Source of the DNA: Mycolicibacterium celeriflavum
Lineage (GTDB): Bacteria; Actinomycetota; Actinomycetes; Mycobacteriales; Mycobacteriaceae
Assembly (NCBI RefSeq): GCF_010731795.1
Contig: NZ_AP022591.1
Location: 2,790,001-2,854,000, forward strand
Length of the DNA: 64,000 nucleotides
Direction: 5' to 3'
The translations under genes were made by a program, and so were the position numbers. Below, piece after piece: positions 35,848 through 44,882 of this stretch (within the stretch, counting starts at the first letter, position 1; the number at the start of each line of letters is the position of its first letter). Under the pieces are notes generated by a model. It was given only the letters and a program-made list of their open reading frames with translations, did not search any database and was not told the origin of the DNA.

Positions 35848-36120
35848 CTAAAAGACCCCGCAGCCGGCCACCCCGCACATCAGCGAGCTGACCAACAGCA
35901 GCGGCCACAGCGCCACCGCGACGACCAGTGCCGCGATGTTGGCGAAGATCGTGAAGTCGCCGGACAGCGCCGCCTCCAACTGCCCGATCAGCTCGATGTG
36001 GAGCATCGCATAGCCGACTCCGATGACCGTGTAGAGCAGCGCGAGCCACAACGCGAGCTCGAGGTAGGTGTTGATGCCCCGCTGCAGCAGCATCTGCTGC
36101 ATCCGTTGCCACATCGTCAT
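35848..36120 (-). CDS. Small two-segment membrane protein
   Basis: A 90-residue protein beginning MTMWQRMQQMLLQRG, with membrane segments at about 22-42 (LALWLALLYTVIGVGYAML) and 58-80 (FANIAALVVAVALWPLLLVS). The ATG overlaps the stop of the HAD phosphatase gene (ATGA), so it is translationally coupled to it. I do not recognise a named family. It could anchor or regulate a partner at the membrane, but nothing shows this. Confidence 0.72.
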   Translation of the reverse strand: MTMWQRMQQMLLQRGINTYLELALWLALLYTVIGVGYAMLHIELIGQLEAALSGDFTIFANIAALVVAVALWPLLLVSSLMCGVAGCGVF

Positions 36121-36938
36121 TCCGAAAGCCCGAGCAGTTCGGGCAGATCGGCGACGGAGTCGAGTACATGATTCGGCTGCATCGCGAATTCGTCTGCGGC
36201 CCAACGGTCGAGCGTGTCCTGGCGGAACTTTCCGGTGCGTACGAGGACCCCGGTCATGCCGACCACCTGCGCGGCGAGCACGTCGTTGTTGAGGTCGTCC
36301 CCGACCATGTACATTTCGTCGGGCTCGACACCGAGACGGCTTGCCGCAGCGAGGAATCCCTCGGGGGCGGGTTTGCCGACCGCGGTGGCTTTGCGTCCGG
36401 ACGCCTCCTCCATTCCGATCAGGTACATGCCGGTGTCGATGCGCAATCCGTCGGTCGTCGTCCATGCGGTGCTGCGGTGCATCGCGACCACCGGAACCCC
36501 CTGGGCCATCCAGTCGTAGACCCACGACAGCGTCAGGTGGGTGTACTGGGGACCCGCCCCGCCCAGCAGCACCACGTCCGGTGCATCCGGCGCTTGGGGC
36601 CCATCGAACTGGTCGGAGTACACGATGTCGATGCCGGGCATGTCCTCGGCGATCTGTCCGCTGTTGACGAGGAAACATCGGGCGTCGGGATACGTGTCGC
36701 GGACGTACTGCGCCGTCAGCACCGCCGCGGTGATCACCTCGTCGGGCCGGACATGCATCCCCGCGTCGGTGAGCAACTCGGCGATCTGCCCGCGGGTCTT
36801 GGTCGTCGTGTTGGTCAAGTAGGCGCAAGCGATCTGGTTGTCGGTCAACGCCCGCACGGTATCTGCCGCACCGGTGATCGGCTGCCACGACGTGACCAGC
36901 ACGCCGTCGATGTCGAACAGCACTCCACCGATCGCCAT
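36117..36938 (-). CDS. HAD-superfamily (IIA) hydrolase
   Basis: A 273-residue NagD/PLP-phosphatase-like hydrolase. Motif I FDIDGVLVTSW has both catalytic Asp residues, motif II is LTNTTTKT, motif III GKPAPEGF and motif IV MVGDDLNNDVLAA. The cap lies between motifs II and III, as in subclass IIA. It probably dephosphorylates a small metabolite (nucleotide, sugar phosphate or PLP). It precedes the small membrane gene with a 4-base overlap. Confidence 0.9.
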   Translation of the reverse strand: MAIGGVLFDIDGVLVTSWQPITGAADTVRALTDNQIACAYLTNTTTKTRGQIAELLTDAGMHVRPDEVITAAVLTAQYVRDTYPDARCFLVNSGQIAEDMPGIDIVYSDQFDGPQAPDAPDVVLLGGAGPQYTHLTLSWVYDWMAQGVPVVAMHRSTAWTTTDGLRIDTGMYLIGMEEASGRKATAVGKPAPEGFLAAASRLGVEPDEMYMVGDDLNNDVLAAQVVGMTGVLVRTGKFRQDTLDRWAADEFAMQPNHVLDSVADLPELLGLSE

Positions 36939-36963
36939 GGCCCGACAGTAAACGGCGCACCGG

Positions 36964-38433
36964 TCAGCGCAACTCGGGCCCCGCGCACGCCCACTTCGTG
37001 TCTGCCACCCATGGCGAGGCGTCGGCGGCGATCGACCACGCCAGATCCGCGGGCACGTCGATCACCTGATAGTGCTTGACACCCGCGGCGGTCGCGGCCA
37101 CCAACGTCGCCACCCCGGCCCGGCGCTGCATCCAGGTCTGCCGCACGGTCCAGCCGATGATGCCCGAGGCCTGGATGCAGTCGCGCCGGCGCTGCAGGCT
37201 GCCGGCGCGCGCGACCAGCCAGCCGTCTCCCACCCGGTGCCCCAACGATCGTGCACGGTCGACGGCCAGCAGCGCACAACCCGCGGTCAGCACGGCCCAC
37301 GGCAGCCACACCCAGACCGGTGTCGGCGCCACCAGCAGCGCGGCCGCCAGGACCGCGGGCAGCACCAGCGCGCGCGTCCACCGCCTGCGCGTCGCGACGG
37401 GTCCGTGCGTGCGAAGGGGACCGCTCACCGCGTCCCGGCGTTCGATCAGGTCGGTCAACACCGCCTCCGCCGTGTGTTTCGGACACGGCGGCAGCAGCAG
37501 AGACGCTTCGCCCTCTCCCCCGACACCGGTCATGACCGCGTCGAGGCGGGCGCCGCCGAACAACCGCACGAGCAACGGTTCCCGCAGCGTGCCCCCGCGC
37601 AGCCTGCGCATGTCGAAGGTGTGCTCGCGGACCCGGACCAGTCCGTGCTTGAGGTGCAGCACCTCGAAGTCGCGCCGCAACTCGAGGTTTCCGTAGCTCA
37701 ACAACGACTGCAGAACCGAGAGCACCACCGAGGCCGCCAGGATTGCCAGCGCTGCAACGGCGATGCTGGCCGCCAGCCCGAACCGTTCCGCGACCGCCAG
37801 CCCCGACCGCGCGACATCCGAGTCGCGGACCGCGCCCTGGGCACCCACCTGGTACACCACGCCGACCGCCGCGGCGATCATCGCCAGCCCGGTGAAGCTG
37901 AGTGGGCTGTAGCGCAGCCACGACGGCGTCCACCGGGCGAGCACCCGGCCCGGCGCGCTCGGCTGCTCCGCATCTGCGGCCAGCGAGTCGGCCAGCAGCA
38001 CCGCCCGCAGCCGGCCTACCTGCTCGGCAGGCACCGCGTCGAGCGCGAAGACGGCGTCGCCCCTGGCCTCCTGACCGGTGCCGACGCGCACCACCGTCAG
38101 CCCCAGCAGCCGGTGCAGTAGCCGCGCCTCGGTGGACACGGACCGAATCCTGTTGCGGGGCACCGAGAGTAGCTTGCGCTGCAGTATGCCGGTGCGCAGC
38201 GCGACATCCTCGGAGCCGATGCGGTAGGTGGTGGTGAACCAGCGTGCCAAGCCGATCGCCACGGTCACCGCCAGCACGGCGAACGCCAGCAACGGGTTGC
38301 CCGTCGCCGTGCCGAGCACCAACGTCCCGACGATCACCGGGATCTGCCGTAGCACCTCGTGCACGGGGTGCACCAGCAGCATCCGTGGGCTGAGCCGCTG
38401 CCAGTCGGCCTCGACCGGGAGGCCGCTCGTCAT
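36964..38433 (-). CDS. PH-domain (DUF304, YdbT-like) membrane protein
   Basis: A 489-residue membrane protein with repeated bPH2 domains. Membrane segments occur near residues 28-60 (IPVIVGTLVLGTATGNPLLAF), 175-200, 215-245 and 345-390. PH-like blocks include TTYRIGSEDVALRTGILQRKLLSVPRNRIRSVSTEARLLHRLLGLT and a second near GNLELRRDFEVLHLKHGLVRVREHTFDMRRLRG. The start overlaps the stop of the smaller PH-domain gene (ATGA). Paired YdbS/YdbT proteins are known from many bacteria; in Bacillus they affect resistance to certain bacteriocins, but the mycobacterial role is unknown. Confidence 0.85.
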   Translation of the reverse strand: MTSGLPVEADWQRLSPRMLLVHPVHEVLRQIPVIVGTLVLGTATGNPLLAFAVLAVTVAIGLARWFTTTYRIGSEDVALRTGILQRKLLSVPRNRIRSVSTEARLLHRLLGLTVVRVGTGQEARGDAVFALDAVPAEQVGRLRAVLLADSLAADAEQPSAPGRVLARWTPSWLRYSPLSFTGLAMIAAAVGVVYQVGAQGAVRDSDVARSGLAVAERFGLAASIAVAALAILAASVVLSVLQSLLSYGNLELRRDFEVLHLKHGLVRVREHTFDMRRLRGGTLREPLLVRLFGGARLDAVMTGVGGEGEASLLLPPCPKHTAEAVLTDLIERRDAVSGPLRTHGPVATRRRWTRALVLPAVLAAALLVAPTPVWVWLPWAVLTAGCALLAVDRARSLGHRVGDGWLVARAGSLQRRRDCIQASGIIGWTVRQTWMQRRAGVATLVAATAAGVKHYQVIDVPADLAWSIAADASPWVADTKWACAGPELR

Positions 38434-38915
38434 GTGGCGTCCTCGCCGCCGAGCGCGGCGATGTCGGTGAGCCGCGCGACGACCCCGTCGGCGACGTCGG
38501 CGTCCAACGCCACGATGCGCACCGCGCCCGCCGACGACGCGGTCGTCACGGTCACGTTGGCGAGCCCGAACAGCCGGTCCAGCGGTCCGCGTTCGGTGTC
38601 GACGGTCTGCACCCGCGAGATGGGCGCGATCCGACGCTCCTGGGTCAACCAACCGGTGCGGGTGTACACCGCCCGCGGGTCGACGTCCCACCGGTGCACC
38701 CGGTACCGCCACCAGGGCACCACCACGACGAACACGACGATGCCCAGCAGCGTGCCTGCCGCCGCGAGTGCATGCCACCACCACTCGCGCGGGTCCACCA
38801 ACAACCACACCACCTGCCCGAGCGCCAGCACCGACCAGGGAATCGCGGCGCCGATCGCCCACACCAGTGGCGCCTTGCGGCTCGGCTTGTTCGCGGGATC
38901 CAGGAGATCGGTCAT
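38430..38915 (-). CDS. PH-domain (DUF304, YdbS-like) membrane protein
   Basis: A 161-residue protein with two N-terminal membrane segments (residues 18-40 and 50-68) and a single bPH2 domain: YRVHRWDVDPRAVYTRTGWLTQERRIAPISRVQTVDTERGPLDRLFGLANVTV is the family signature. It forms a two-gene operon with the larger PH-domain protein and probably a complex with it. Divergent from the SDR gene. Confidence 0.87.
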   Translation of the reverse strand: MTDLLDPANKPSRKAPLVWAIGAAIPWSVLALGQVVWLLVDPREWWWHALAAAGTLLGIVVFVVVVPWWRYRVHRWDVDPRAVYTRTGWLTQERRIAPISRVQTVDTERGPLDRLFGLANVTVTTASSAGAVRIVALDADVADGVVARLTDIAALGGEDAT

Positions 38916-38971
38916 CAGGTGTCCAGCGTAGGTAACCGCGACGGCATCGGCCCCTGGGTATGTTGAGCGTC

Positions 38972-39883
38972 ATGGGCAGCAAGTGGACCGCGGCCGACAT
39001 TCCGGACCAGTCCGGGCGGACCGCCATCGTCACCGGCGCGAACAGCGGCCTCGGCTATGACACTGCGGCCGCGCTGGCCGACAAGGGCGCGCAGGTGGTG
39101 CTGGCGGTGCGCAACCTCGACAAGGGGACCGAGGCCAAGGACCGCATCAAGACGGCCAGCCCCAACGCCATCGTCACACTGCAGGAGCTCGACCTGTCCT
39201 CACTCGACAGCGTCCGCAGGGCCGCCGACGAGCTGCGCGCCGCGCACCCGCGCATCGACCTGCTGATCAACAACGCCGGCGTGATGTACGTGCCGAACCG
39301 CGAGCTCACCAAAGACGGTTTCGAGATGCAGTTCGGCACGAATCACCTCGGCCACTTCGCGTTGACCGGCCTGCTACTCGACCATCTGTTGCCCGTCGAC
39401 GGGTCGCGCATCGTGACGGTCAGCAGCGTCGGGCACCGGCTCATGGCCCGAATCCGCTTCGAGGACCCCCACTTCGAGACGGGCTACAACCGGGTGCAGG
39501 CCTACGGGCAGTCGAAGCTGGCCAACCTGCTGTTCACCTACGAACTGCAGCGACGACTCAAACTCAAAGGCGCGCCGACGATCGCCGCTGCCGCCCACCC
39601 CGGTTTCTCCGACACCGAGTTGATGCGCTACATCCCCGGCTTCGTTCCCGACTTCATCTGGAAGATCGTCGCCCAGCCGGCGTCGATGGGCGCGCTGCCG
39701 ACGCTCCGGGCGGCCACCGACCCGGGCGTGGCGGGCGGGCAGTACTACGGTCCCGACGGCATCGGCGAGGTCAAAGGACATCCGAAAGTCGTTGCGTCGA
39801 GCGGACAATCACACAACGAAGACATCCAGCGCCGGTTGTGGACGATGTCCGAGGAGCTGACCGGCGTCACCTACCCCGTCTGA
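38972..39883 (+). CDS. SDR-family oxidoreductase, retinol dehydrogenase-like (Rv0439c-like)
   Basis: A 303-residue SDR. Cofactor loop TGANSGLGYDTAAALA is near residue 20, NNAGVM follows, the active site is VQAYGQSKLANLLFTYELQRRL, and AAHPGFSDTEL is typical of the retinol dehydrogenase/WWOX-like group. The start MGSKWTAADIPDQSGR is the standard lead of mycobacterial members. Its TGA overlaps the moeA start (TGATG). The same pair occurs in M. tuberculosis (Rv0439c-Rv0438c). Confidence 0.9.
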   Translation: MGSKWTAADIPDQSGRTAIVTGANSGLGYDTAAALADKGAQVVLAVRNLDKGTEAKDRIKTASPNAIVTLQELDLSSLDSVRRAADELRAAHPRIDLLINNAGVMYVPNRELTKDGFEMQFGTNHLGHFALTGLLLDHLLPVDGSRIVTVSSVGHRLMARIRFEDPHFETGYNRVQAYGQSKLANLLFTYELQRRLKLKGAPTIAAAAHPGFSDTELMRYIPGFVPDFIWKIVAQPASMGALPTLRAATDPGVAGGQYYGPDGIGEVKGHPKVVASSGQSHNEDIQRRLWTMSEELTGVTYPV

Positions 39884-41076
39884 TGCGCACCGTCGAGGAG
39901 CATCAGCGCGTCGTCGCCGCGTTGATCGCGCGCCGCGCACCGGTCAGCGTGCCGATCGCCGATGCGCTGGGCCTGGTGCTGGCCGACGACGTCGTCGCGC
40001 CGCTGTCGCTGCCGGGCTTCGACAACTCCGCGATGGACGGATACGCCGTGGACGCCGACGACGTGGCGACCGCGACGCCCGAGCATCCGGTGCGACTGCC
40101 CGTCGCAGAGGACATCCCGGCGGGGCGCACCGATGTGCTGACACTGAAATCCGGTACGGCACACCGGATCATGACCGGCGCGATGTTGCCCGCAGGCGCG
40201 ACCGCGGTGGTGCCGGTCGAAGCGACCAACGCGGCGATCGACACCGTGGAGATCCGCGCCGGCGCGCGACCGGGCCAGCACATCCGGCGGGCCGGCGAGG
40301 ACGTCACCGCCGGTACGGCGGTGCTGCACGCCGGGCAGGTCGTCACACCTGCCGCGCTGGGACTTGCCGCCGCGCTGGGCCTCGGCGAGCTCACCGTGAT
40401 CCCGCGGCAGCGGGTGCTCGTGATGTCCACCGGCACCGAACTGGTCGCACCCGGCACACCGTTGGCACCCGGTCAGATCTACGAGTCGAACGCGGTGATG
40501 CTGGCCGCCGCCCTGCGCGACGCGGGCGCCGACGTGGTGGCTTCGGCGATGACCGGCGACGATGTCGACTCGTTCCGCGACGCCCTTGCGCGGCATACCG
40601 GTGACGCCGACCTGATCATTACGACCGGGGGCGTGAGTGCGGGCGCCTACGAAGTCGTCAAGGATGCATTGGGCGGGTCGGTGGAGTTCGTCAAGGTGGC
40701 CATGCAGCCGGGTATGCCGCAGGGATGCGGGCGTGTGGACAACACGCCGATCATCACGCTGCCGGGTAATCCGGTGAGCGCGCTGGTGTCGTTCGAGGTC
40801 TTCATCCGCTCGCCGCTGCGCGCCGCGATGGGCCTGGCCAATCCCGACCGGCCGCGGCGCACCGCGGTGCTGACCGAACACATCACCTCACCGCGCGGCA
40901 AACGGCAGTTCCGCCGCGGCGTGCTGGACGACGACGCCGGAATGGTGACGAGCTACGGCCCGCCCGCCTCGCACCACCTGCGCTGGCTGGCATCGGCGAA
41001 CTGCCTCCTGGAGATCGCCGAGGACGTCGACGCGCTACCAGCGGGGTCGCAGGTCCAGGTGTGGGACCTGACCTGA
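39883..41076 (+). CDS. moeA: Molybdopterin molybdenumtransferase
   Basis: A 397-residue MoeA that inserts molybdate into adenylated molybdopterin in molybdenum-cofactor synthesis. Seen are the N-terminal PLSLPGFDNSAMDGYAV, the molybdopterin-binding ITTGGVSAGAYEVVKDAL, MQPGMPQGCG and LPGNPVSALVSFEVFI. Length and domain order (linker, beta-barrel, MoCF domain, C-terminal barrel) are usual. It is the counterpart of M. tuberculosis moeA2 (Rv0438c) by position. Start overlaps the SDR stop by one base; psd follows after 28 bases. Confidence 0.95.
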   Translation: MRTVEEHQRVVAALIARRAPVSVPIADALGLVLADDVVAPLSLPGFDNSAMDGYAVDADDVATATPEHPVRLPVAEDIPAGRTDVLTLKSGTAHRIMTGAMLPAGATAVVPVEATNAAIDTVEIRAGARPGQHIRRAGEDVTAGTAVLHAGQVVTPAALGLAAALGLGELTVIPRQRVLVMSTGTELVAPGTPLAPGQIYESNAVMLAAALRDAGADVVASAMTGDDVDSFRDALARHTGDADLIITTGGVSAGAYEVVKDALGGSVEFVKVAMQPGMPQGCGRVDNTPIITLPGNPVSALVSFEVFIRSPLRAAMGLANPDRPRRTAVLTEHITSPRGKRQFRRGVLDDDAGMVTSYGPPASHHLRWLASANCLLEIAEDVDALPAGSQVQVWDLT

Positions 41077-41104
41077 CCGGCGTGGCCCGTAGAATCGCTG
41101 CACG

Positions 41105-41803
41105 ATGGCCAGACGCCCCGACCTGAAATCCGGCCCTGCGCGGCTCCTGGCGCTGGCCCGTACCACCATCCCCCCGATGCATCCCGCCGGACTGCCGTTC
41201 GTCGGCGCCAGCCTCGCGGCGGCCGCCCTGGGACGGCGAAACCGGTGGCTGCGCGGTGCCGCCCTGGCGTCGGCCGCCGCCAACGCGGCATTCTTCCGGC
41301 ATCCGCCGCGGGTGCCACCCACCCGGCCCAATCTCGTCGTCGCGCCCGCCGACGGCCTGATCTGCCTGATCGAGGAGGCGCCGCCACCGGCCGAACTCGG
41401 TTTACCCGCAACGCCGTTGCCGCGTATCAGCATCTTCCTGTCGATCTTCGACGCGCACGTGCAGCGTGCCCCGATCGGCGGTGAGGTCGTCGCCGTCGAG
41501 CACCGGCCGGGGCTGTTCGGCTCGGCCGAACTCGAGGCCGCCAGCGAGGACAACGAACGCTACAGCGTGCTGATCCGCACCGCCGACGGCGTCGAGGTGA
41601 TCGCCGTGCAGATCGCGGGCCTGGTGGCGCGGCGCATCGTATGCGACGCCAAAGCGGGCGACAAGCTGGCGATCGGCCAGACCTACGGGCTGATCCGCTA
41701 CGGCTCACGGCTGGACACGTATTTGCCCGCAGGATCCAACATCGTGGTGACGACGGGGCAGCGCGCGCTGGCGGGCGAGACGGTATTGGCCGAACTGCCG
41801 TGA
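41105..41803 (+). CDS. psd: Phosphatidylserine decarboxylase proenzyme
   Basis: A 232-residue proenzyme that converts phosphatidylserine to phosphatidylethanolamine at the membrane. [22 protein letters not shown] carries the conserved His, and the C-terminal [14 protein letters not shown] contains the Gly-Ser cleavage site at which the serine becomes the pyruvoyl group. The short length is the actinobacterial type. Two hydrophobic stretches near residues 30-58 associate it with the membrane. Its stop overlaps the pssA start (GTGA), placing two consecutive steps of phospholipid synthesis in one operon. Confidence 0.95.
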   Translation: MARRPDLKSGPARLLALARTTIPPMHPAGLPFVGASLAAAALGRRNRWLRGAALASAAANAAFFRHPPRVPPTRPNLVVAPADGLICLIEEAPPPAELGLPATPLPRISIFLSIFDAHVQRAPIGGEVVAVEHRPGLFGSAELEAASEDNERYSVLIRTADGVEVIAVQIAGLVARRIVCDAKAGDKLAIGQTYGLIRYGSRLDTYLPAGSNIVVTTGQRALAGETVLAELP

Positions 41804-42651
41804 TCCGACCCCGCATCAAACGGTCCGTCGTCAGCCTGCGGATCCTGCCCAGCGCGATGACGGTCGCCGCGATCTGCCTCGGACTGAGCGCGGTCAAGAT
41901 GGCGCTGGACGACCGGCCGACCGAGGCGATGGCGTTTCTGGCGGTCGCCGCGATCCTCGACGCGCTCGACGGGCGCATCGCCCGCGCTCTCGGCGCGACA
42001 TCGCGGATGGGCGAGGAGATCGACTCGCTGGCCGACGCCGTGAACTTCGGTGTCGCACCGGCTTTCATCGTCTACGGCACGCTGCTGTCGCAATCGCGGA
42101 TCGGCTGGATCGTGGTGCTGGTGTACGCGGTGTGCATCGTGCTGCGACTCGCGCGCTTCAACGCGATGCTGGAGGTCGACAAGCCGGCCTACGAGAAGAA
42201 GTACTTCGTCGGCATGCCCGCACCGGCGGGCGCTATCGGCGCGATCGGTCCGCTGGCCGCCAAGATGCAGTTCGGTGAGGGCTGGTGGACGTCGGAGCCC
42301 GCGGTGGTGATCTGGATGGTGGGCGTCTCGCTGCTCGTGGTCAGCACGATCCCGATGCGCAAGATCCACACGTTCTCGGTGCCGCCCAACATGGTCGCAC
42401 CGCTGCTGGCGCTCGTGGCGATCGGCGTCGCGGCGGCGATCCTGTACGGCTACGTCGTGATCCTGATCATCATCGGCGCCTACGTCGTGCACATCCCGTT
42501 CGCCATCCGCACCCGACGCTTCCTGGCCGCGCATCCCGAGGTGTGGGACGACAAACCACGCCAGCAGCGCGCGGCCCGCCGGGCGATCCGCCGCGCCCAG
42601 CCACACCGCCGGTCCGTGATGCGACTCGGACTGCGCAGGCCCGGTTCCTGA
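41800..42651 (+). CDS. pssA: CDP-diacylglycerol-serine O-phosphatidyltransferase
   Basis: A 283-residue integral membrane enzyme that makes phosphatidylserine from CDP-diacylglycerol and serine, the substrate of Psd. The CDP-alcohol phosphotransferase motif is intact: [20 protein letters not shown] then LAD, giving DG-AR-G-D-D spacing. About seven membrane segments, including [16 protein letters not shown] and [18 protein letters not shown] basic C-terminal tail of about 30 residues follows the last. The GTG start overlaps psd. The AAA ATPase gene begins one base after the stop. Confidence 0.95.
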   Translation: MIRPRIKRSVVSLRILPSAMTVAAICLGLSAVKMALDDRPTEAMAFLAVAAILDALDGRIARALGATSRMGEEIDSLADAVNFGVAPAFIVYGTLLSQSRIGWIVVLVYAVCIVLRLARFNAMLEVDKPAYEKKYFVGMPAPAGAIGAIGPLAAKMQFGEGWWTSEPAVVIWMVGVSLLVVSTIPMRKIHTFSVPPNMVAPLLALVAIGVAAAILYGYVVILIIIGAYVVHIPFAIRTRRFLAAHPEVWDDKPRQQRAARRAIRRAQPHRRSVMRLGLRRPGS

Positions 42652-42652
42652 C

Positions 42653-44881
42653 ATGACCGAACTGCAGTCCGACCGCCCGGCTCCACGGCATCGGCTCACG
42701 CTGACCGCGCGGCTGAACACCTCGGCGCTGGACTCGCGACGCGGGGTGGTCCGCCTACATCCCGAAGCCATTGCCGCGCTTGGCATTCGCGAATGGGATG
42801 CCGTGTCGCTCACCGGTTCCCGCACCACCGCCGCCGTGGTCGGCGAGGCACCCGCCGGGGTGCCGGCGGGCACCGCGCTGCTCGACGACGTCACGCTGTC
42901 CAACGCGGGCCTGCGTGAGGACACCACCGTGTTGGTCGCGCCGGTCACCGTCTACGGCGCGCGGTCGGTGACGCTGTCCGGGTCGAGGCTGGCGAGCCAG
43001 TCGATCTCCCCCGCGACGCTGCGCCAGGCGCTGCTGGGCAAGGTCATGACGGTCGGTGACACCGTGTCACTGCTGCCCCGTGAGCTGGGACCCGACATCC
43101 CGAGCTCGCGCGCGACCGCGGCGCTGGCGTCGTCGGTCGGCATCACCTGGACATCCGAACTGTTGACGGTGACCGGCACCGATCCCGCGGGACCTGTGAG
43201 CGTGCAACCCAATTCGGCGGTCACCTGGGGCGACGCCGCGGCGACGGGGGCTGCCGCACCGCCCGCGAACCCCGCCACCGGCCGGGCGGTGGTCACCACA
43301 CCGGAGAAGACGCCGCCGGCGCTCGGCATCGACGACCTCAAAGGTGCACAGGCGCAAGCGCAGCGGCTCACCGAATGGCTCAAGCTGGCACTCGACCAGC
43401 CGGAGCTACTCGAAACATTGGGCGCGACAGCCAATCTCGGTGTGCTCGTGTCCGGCCCAGCAGGCGTCGGCAAGGCCGCGCTGGTGCGCGCGGTGTGCGC
43501 CGACCGGCGGCTCGTCGAGCTCGACGGTCCCGAGGTCGGCTCGCTGCGGGCCGAGGACCGGCTGTCCAGCGTGGCGTCCGCCGTGGCGACCGTTCGCGAC
43601 GGCGGCGGCGTGCTGCTGATCACCGACATCGACGCGCTGCTGCCCTCCACCGCCGAACCGGTCTCGACACTGATCCTCACCGAACTCCGCAACGCGGTCG
43701 CGACGAGCGGGGTGGCGTTCGTCGCGACGTCGCAGCAACCCGACAACGTCGACCCGCGACTGCGCGCGCCCGACCTGTGCGACCGAGAGCTCGGGCTGAG
43801 CCTGCCCGACGGGGCGATTCGCAAACAGCTGCTGGAAGTGCTGCTGCGCGACGTCCCGGCCAAGGACCTCGACGTCGAGCAAATCGCCCAGCGCACACCG
43901 GGTTTCGTCGTCGCCGACCTGTCCGCACTGGTGCGTGAGGCGGCGCTGCGGGCGGCCGCCCGAGCAAGTGCCGACGGCGAGCCACCGGCGCTGACGCAGG
44001 ACGACCTGCTGGGCGCGACGACCGTCATCCGCCCGCTGTCGCGGTCGGCGACCGAGGAGGTTTCGGTCGGCTCGGTGACGCTCGACGACGTCGGCGACAT
44101 GACGGCCACCAAGCAGGCGCTGACCGAAGCGGTGCTGTGGCCGCTGCAGCATCCCGACACGTTCCAACGCCTCGGCGTCGCACCGCCGCGCGGCGTGCTG
44201 CTCTACGGGCCGCCCGGCTGCGGCAAGACGTTCGTGGTGCGGGCGCTGGCCAGCTCGGGCCGGCTGTCGGTGCACGCCGTCAAGGGCGCCGAGCTGATGG
44301 ACAAGTGGGTCGGCTCGTCGGAGAAGGCGGTGCGCGAGCTGTTCCGGCGGGCCCGCGACTCGGCGCCGTCGCTGGTGTTCCTCGACGAGATGGACGCGCT
44401 GGCGCCGCGGCGCGGCCAGAGCTTCGACTCCGGGGTCACCGATCGCGTGGTGGCCGCACTGCTCACCGAACTCGACGGCATCGAACCGCTGCGCGATGTG
44501 GTGGTGCTCGGCGCGACGAACCGGCCCGACCTGATCGACCCCGCGCTGCTGCGGCCGGGCCGACTGGAGAAGCTGGTGTTCGTCGAACCGCCCGACGCCG
44601 AAGCCCGTCGCGAGATCCTGCGCACCGCGGGCAAGTCGATACCGCTGGCCTCCGAGGGCGAGCAGGCCGTGGACCTCGACGCGCTGGCCGACGAACTCGA
44701 CGGCTACAGCGCCGCCGACTGCGTGGCGCTGCTGCGCGAGGCCGCGCTGACCGCGATGCGGCGCTCGATCGACGCCGCCGACGTCACCGCGGCCGACGTC
44801 GCACAGGCCCGCAAGAACGTGCGGCCGTCACTGGATGCGGCGCAAGTCGAGTCGCTGCGCGCCTTTTCCGCCGCCCGCTGA
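42653..44881 (+). CDS. CDC48-like tandem AAA ATPase (Rv0435c-like)
   Basis: A 742-residue protein with an N-terminal double-psi-barrel-like region (LTLTARLNTSALDSRRGVVRLHP) and two AAA modules. D1 has a weak Walker A, GPAGVGKAALV, and a Walker B ending ITDIDALLP. D2 is canonical, with GPPGCGKTFVVRAL, VFLDEMDALAPRRGQ and the arginine-finger region LRPGRLEKLVFVEPPD. D2 probably does the ATP hydrolysis, in unfolding or membrane-protein handling by analogy with CDC48/p97. It lies in the psd-pssA operon, as Rv0435c does in M. tuberculosis. Confidence 0.92.
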   Translation: MTELQSDRPAPRHRLTLTARLNTSALDSRRGVVRLHPEAIAALGIREWDAVSLTGSRTTAAVVGEAPAGVPAGTALLDDVTLSNAGLREDTTVLVAPVTVYGARSVTLSGSRLASQSISPATLRQALLGKVMTVGDTVSLLPRELGPDIPSSRATAALASSVGITWTSELLTVTGTDPAGPVSVQPNSAVTWGDAAATGAAAPPANPATGRAVVTTPEKTPPALGIDDLKGAQAQAQRLTEWLKLALDQPELLETLGATANLGVLVSGPAGVGKAALVRAVCADRRLVELDGPEVGSLRAEDRLSSVASAVATVRDGGGVLLITDIDALLPSTAEPVSTLILTELRNAVATSGVAFVATSQQPDNVDPRLRAPDLCDRELGLSLPDGAIRKQLLEVLLRDVPAKDLDVEQIAQRTPGFVVADLSALVREAALRAAARASADGEPPALTQDDLLGATTVIRPLSRSATEEVSVGSVTLDDVGDMTATKQALTEAVLWPLQHPDTFQRLGVAPPRGVLLYGPPGCGKTFVVRALASSGRLSVHAVKGAELMDKWVGSSEKAVRELFRRARDSAPSLVFLDEMDALAPRRGQSFDSGVTDRVVAALLTELDGIEPLRDVVVLGATNRPDLIDPALLRPGRLEKLVFVEPPDAEARREILRTAGKSIPLASEGEQAVDLDALADELDGYSAADCVALLREAALTAMRRSIDAADVTAADVAQARKNVRPSLDAAQVESLRAFSAAR

Positions 44882-44882
44882 A

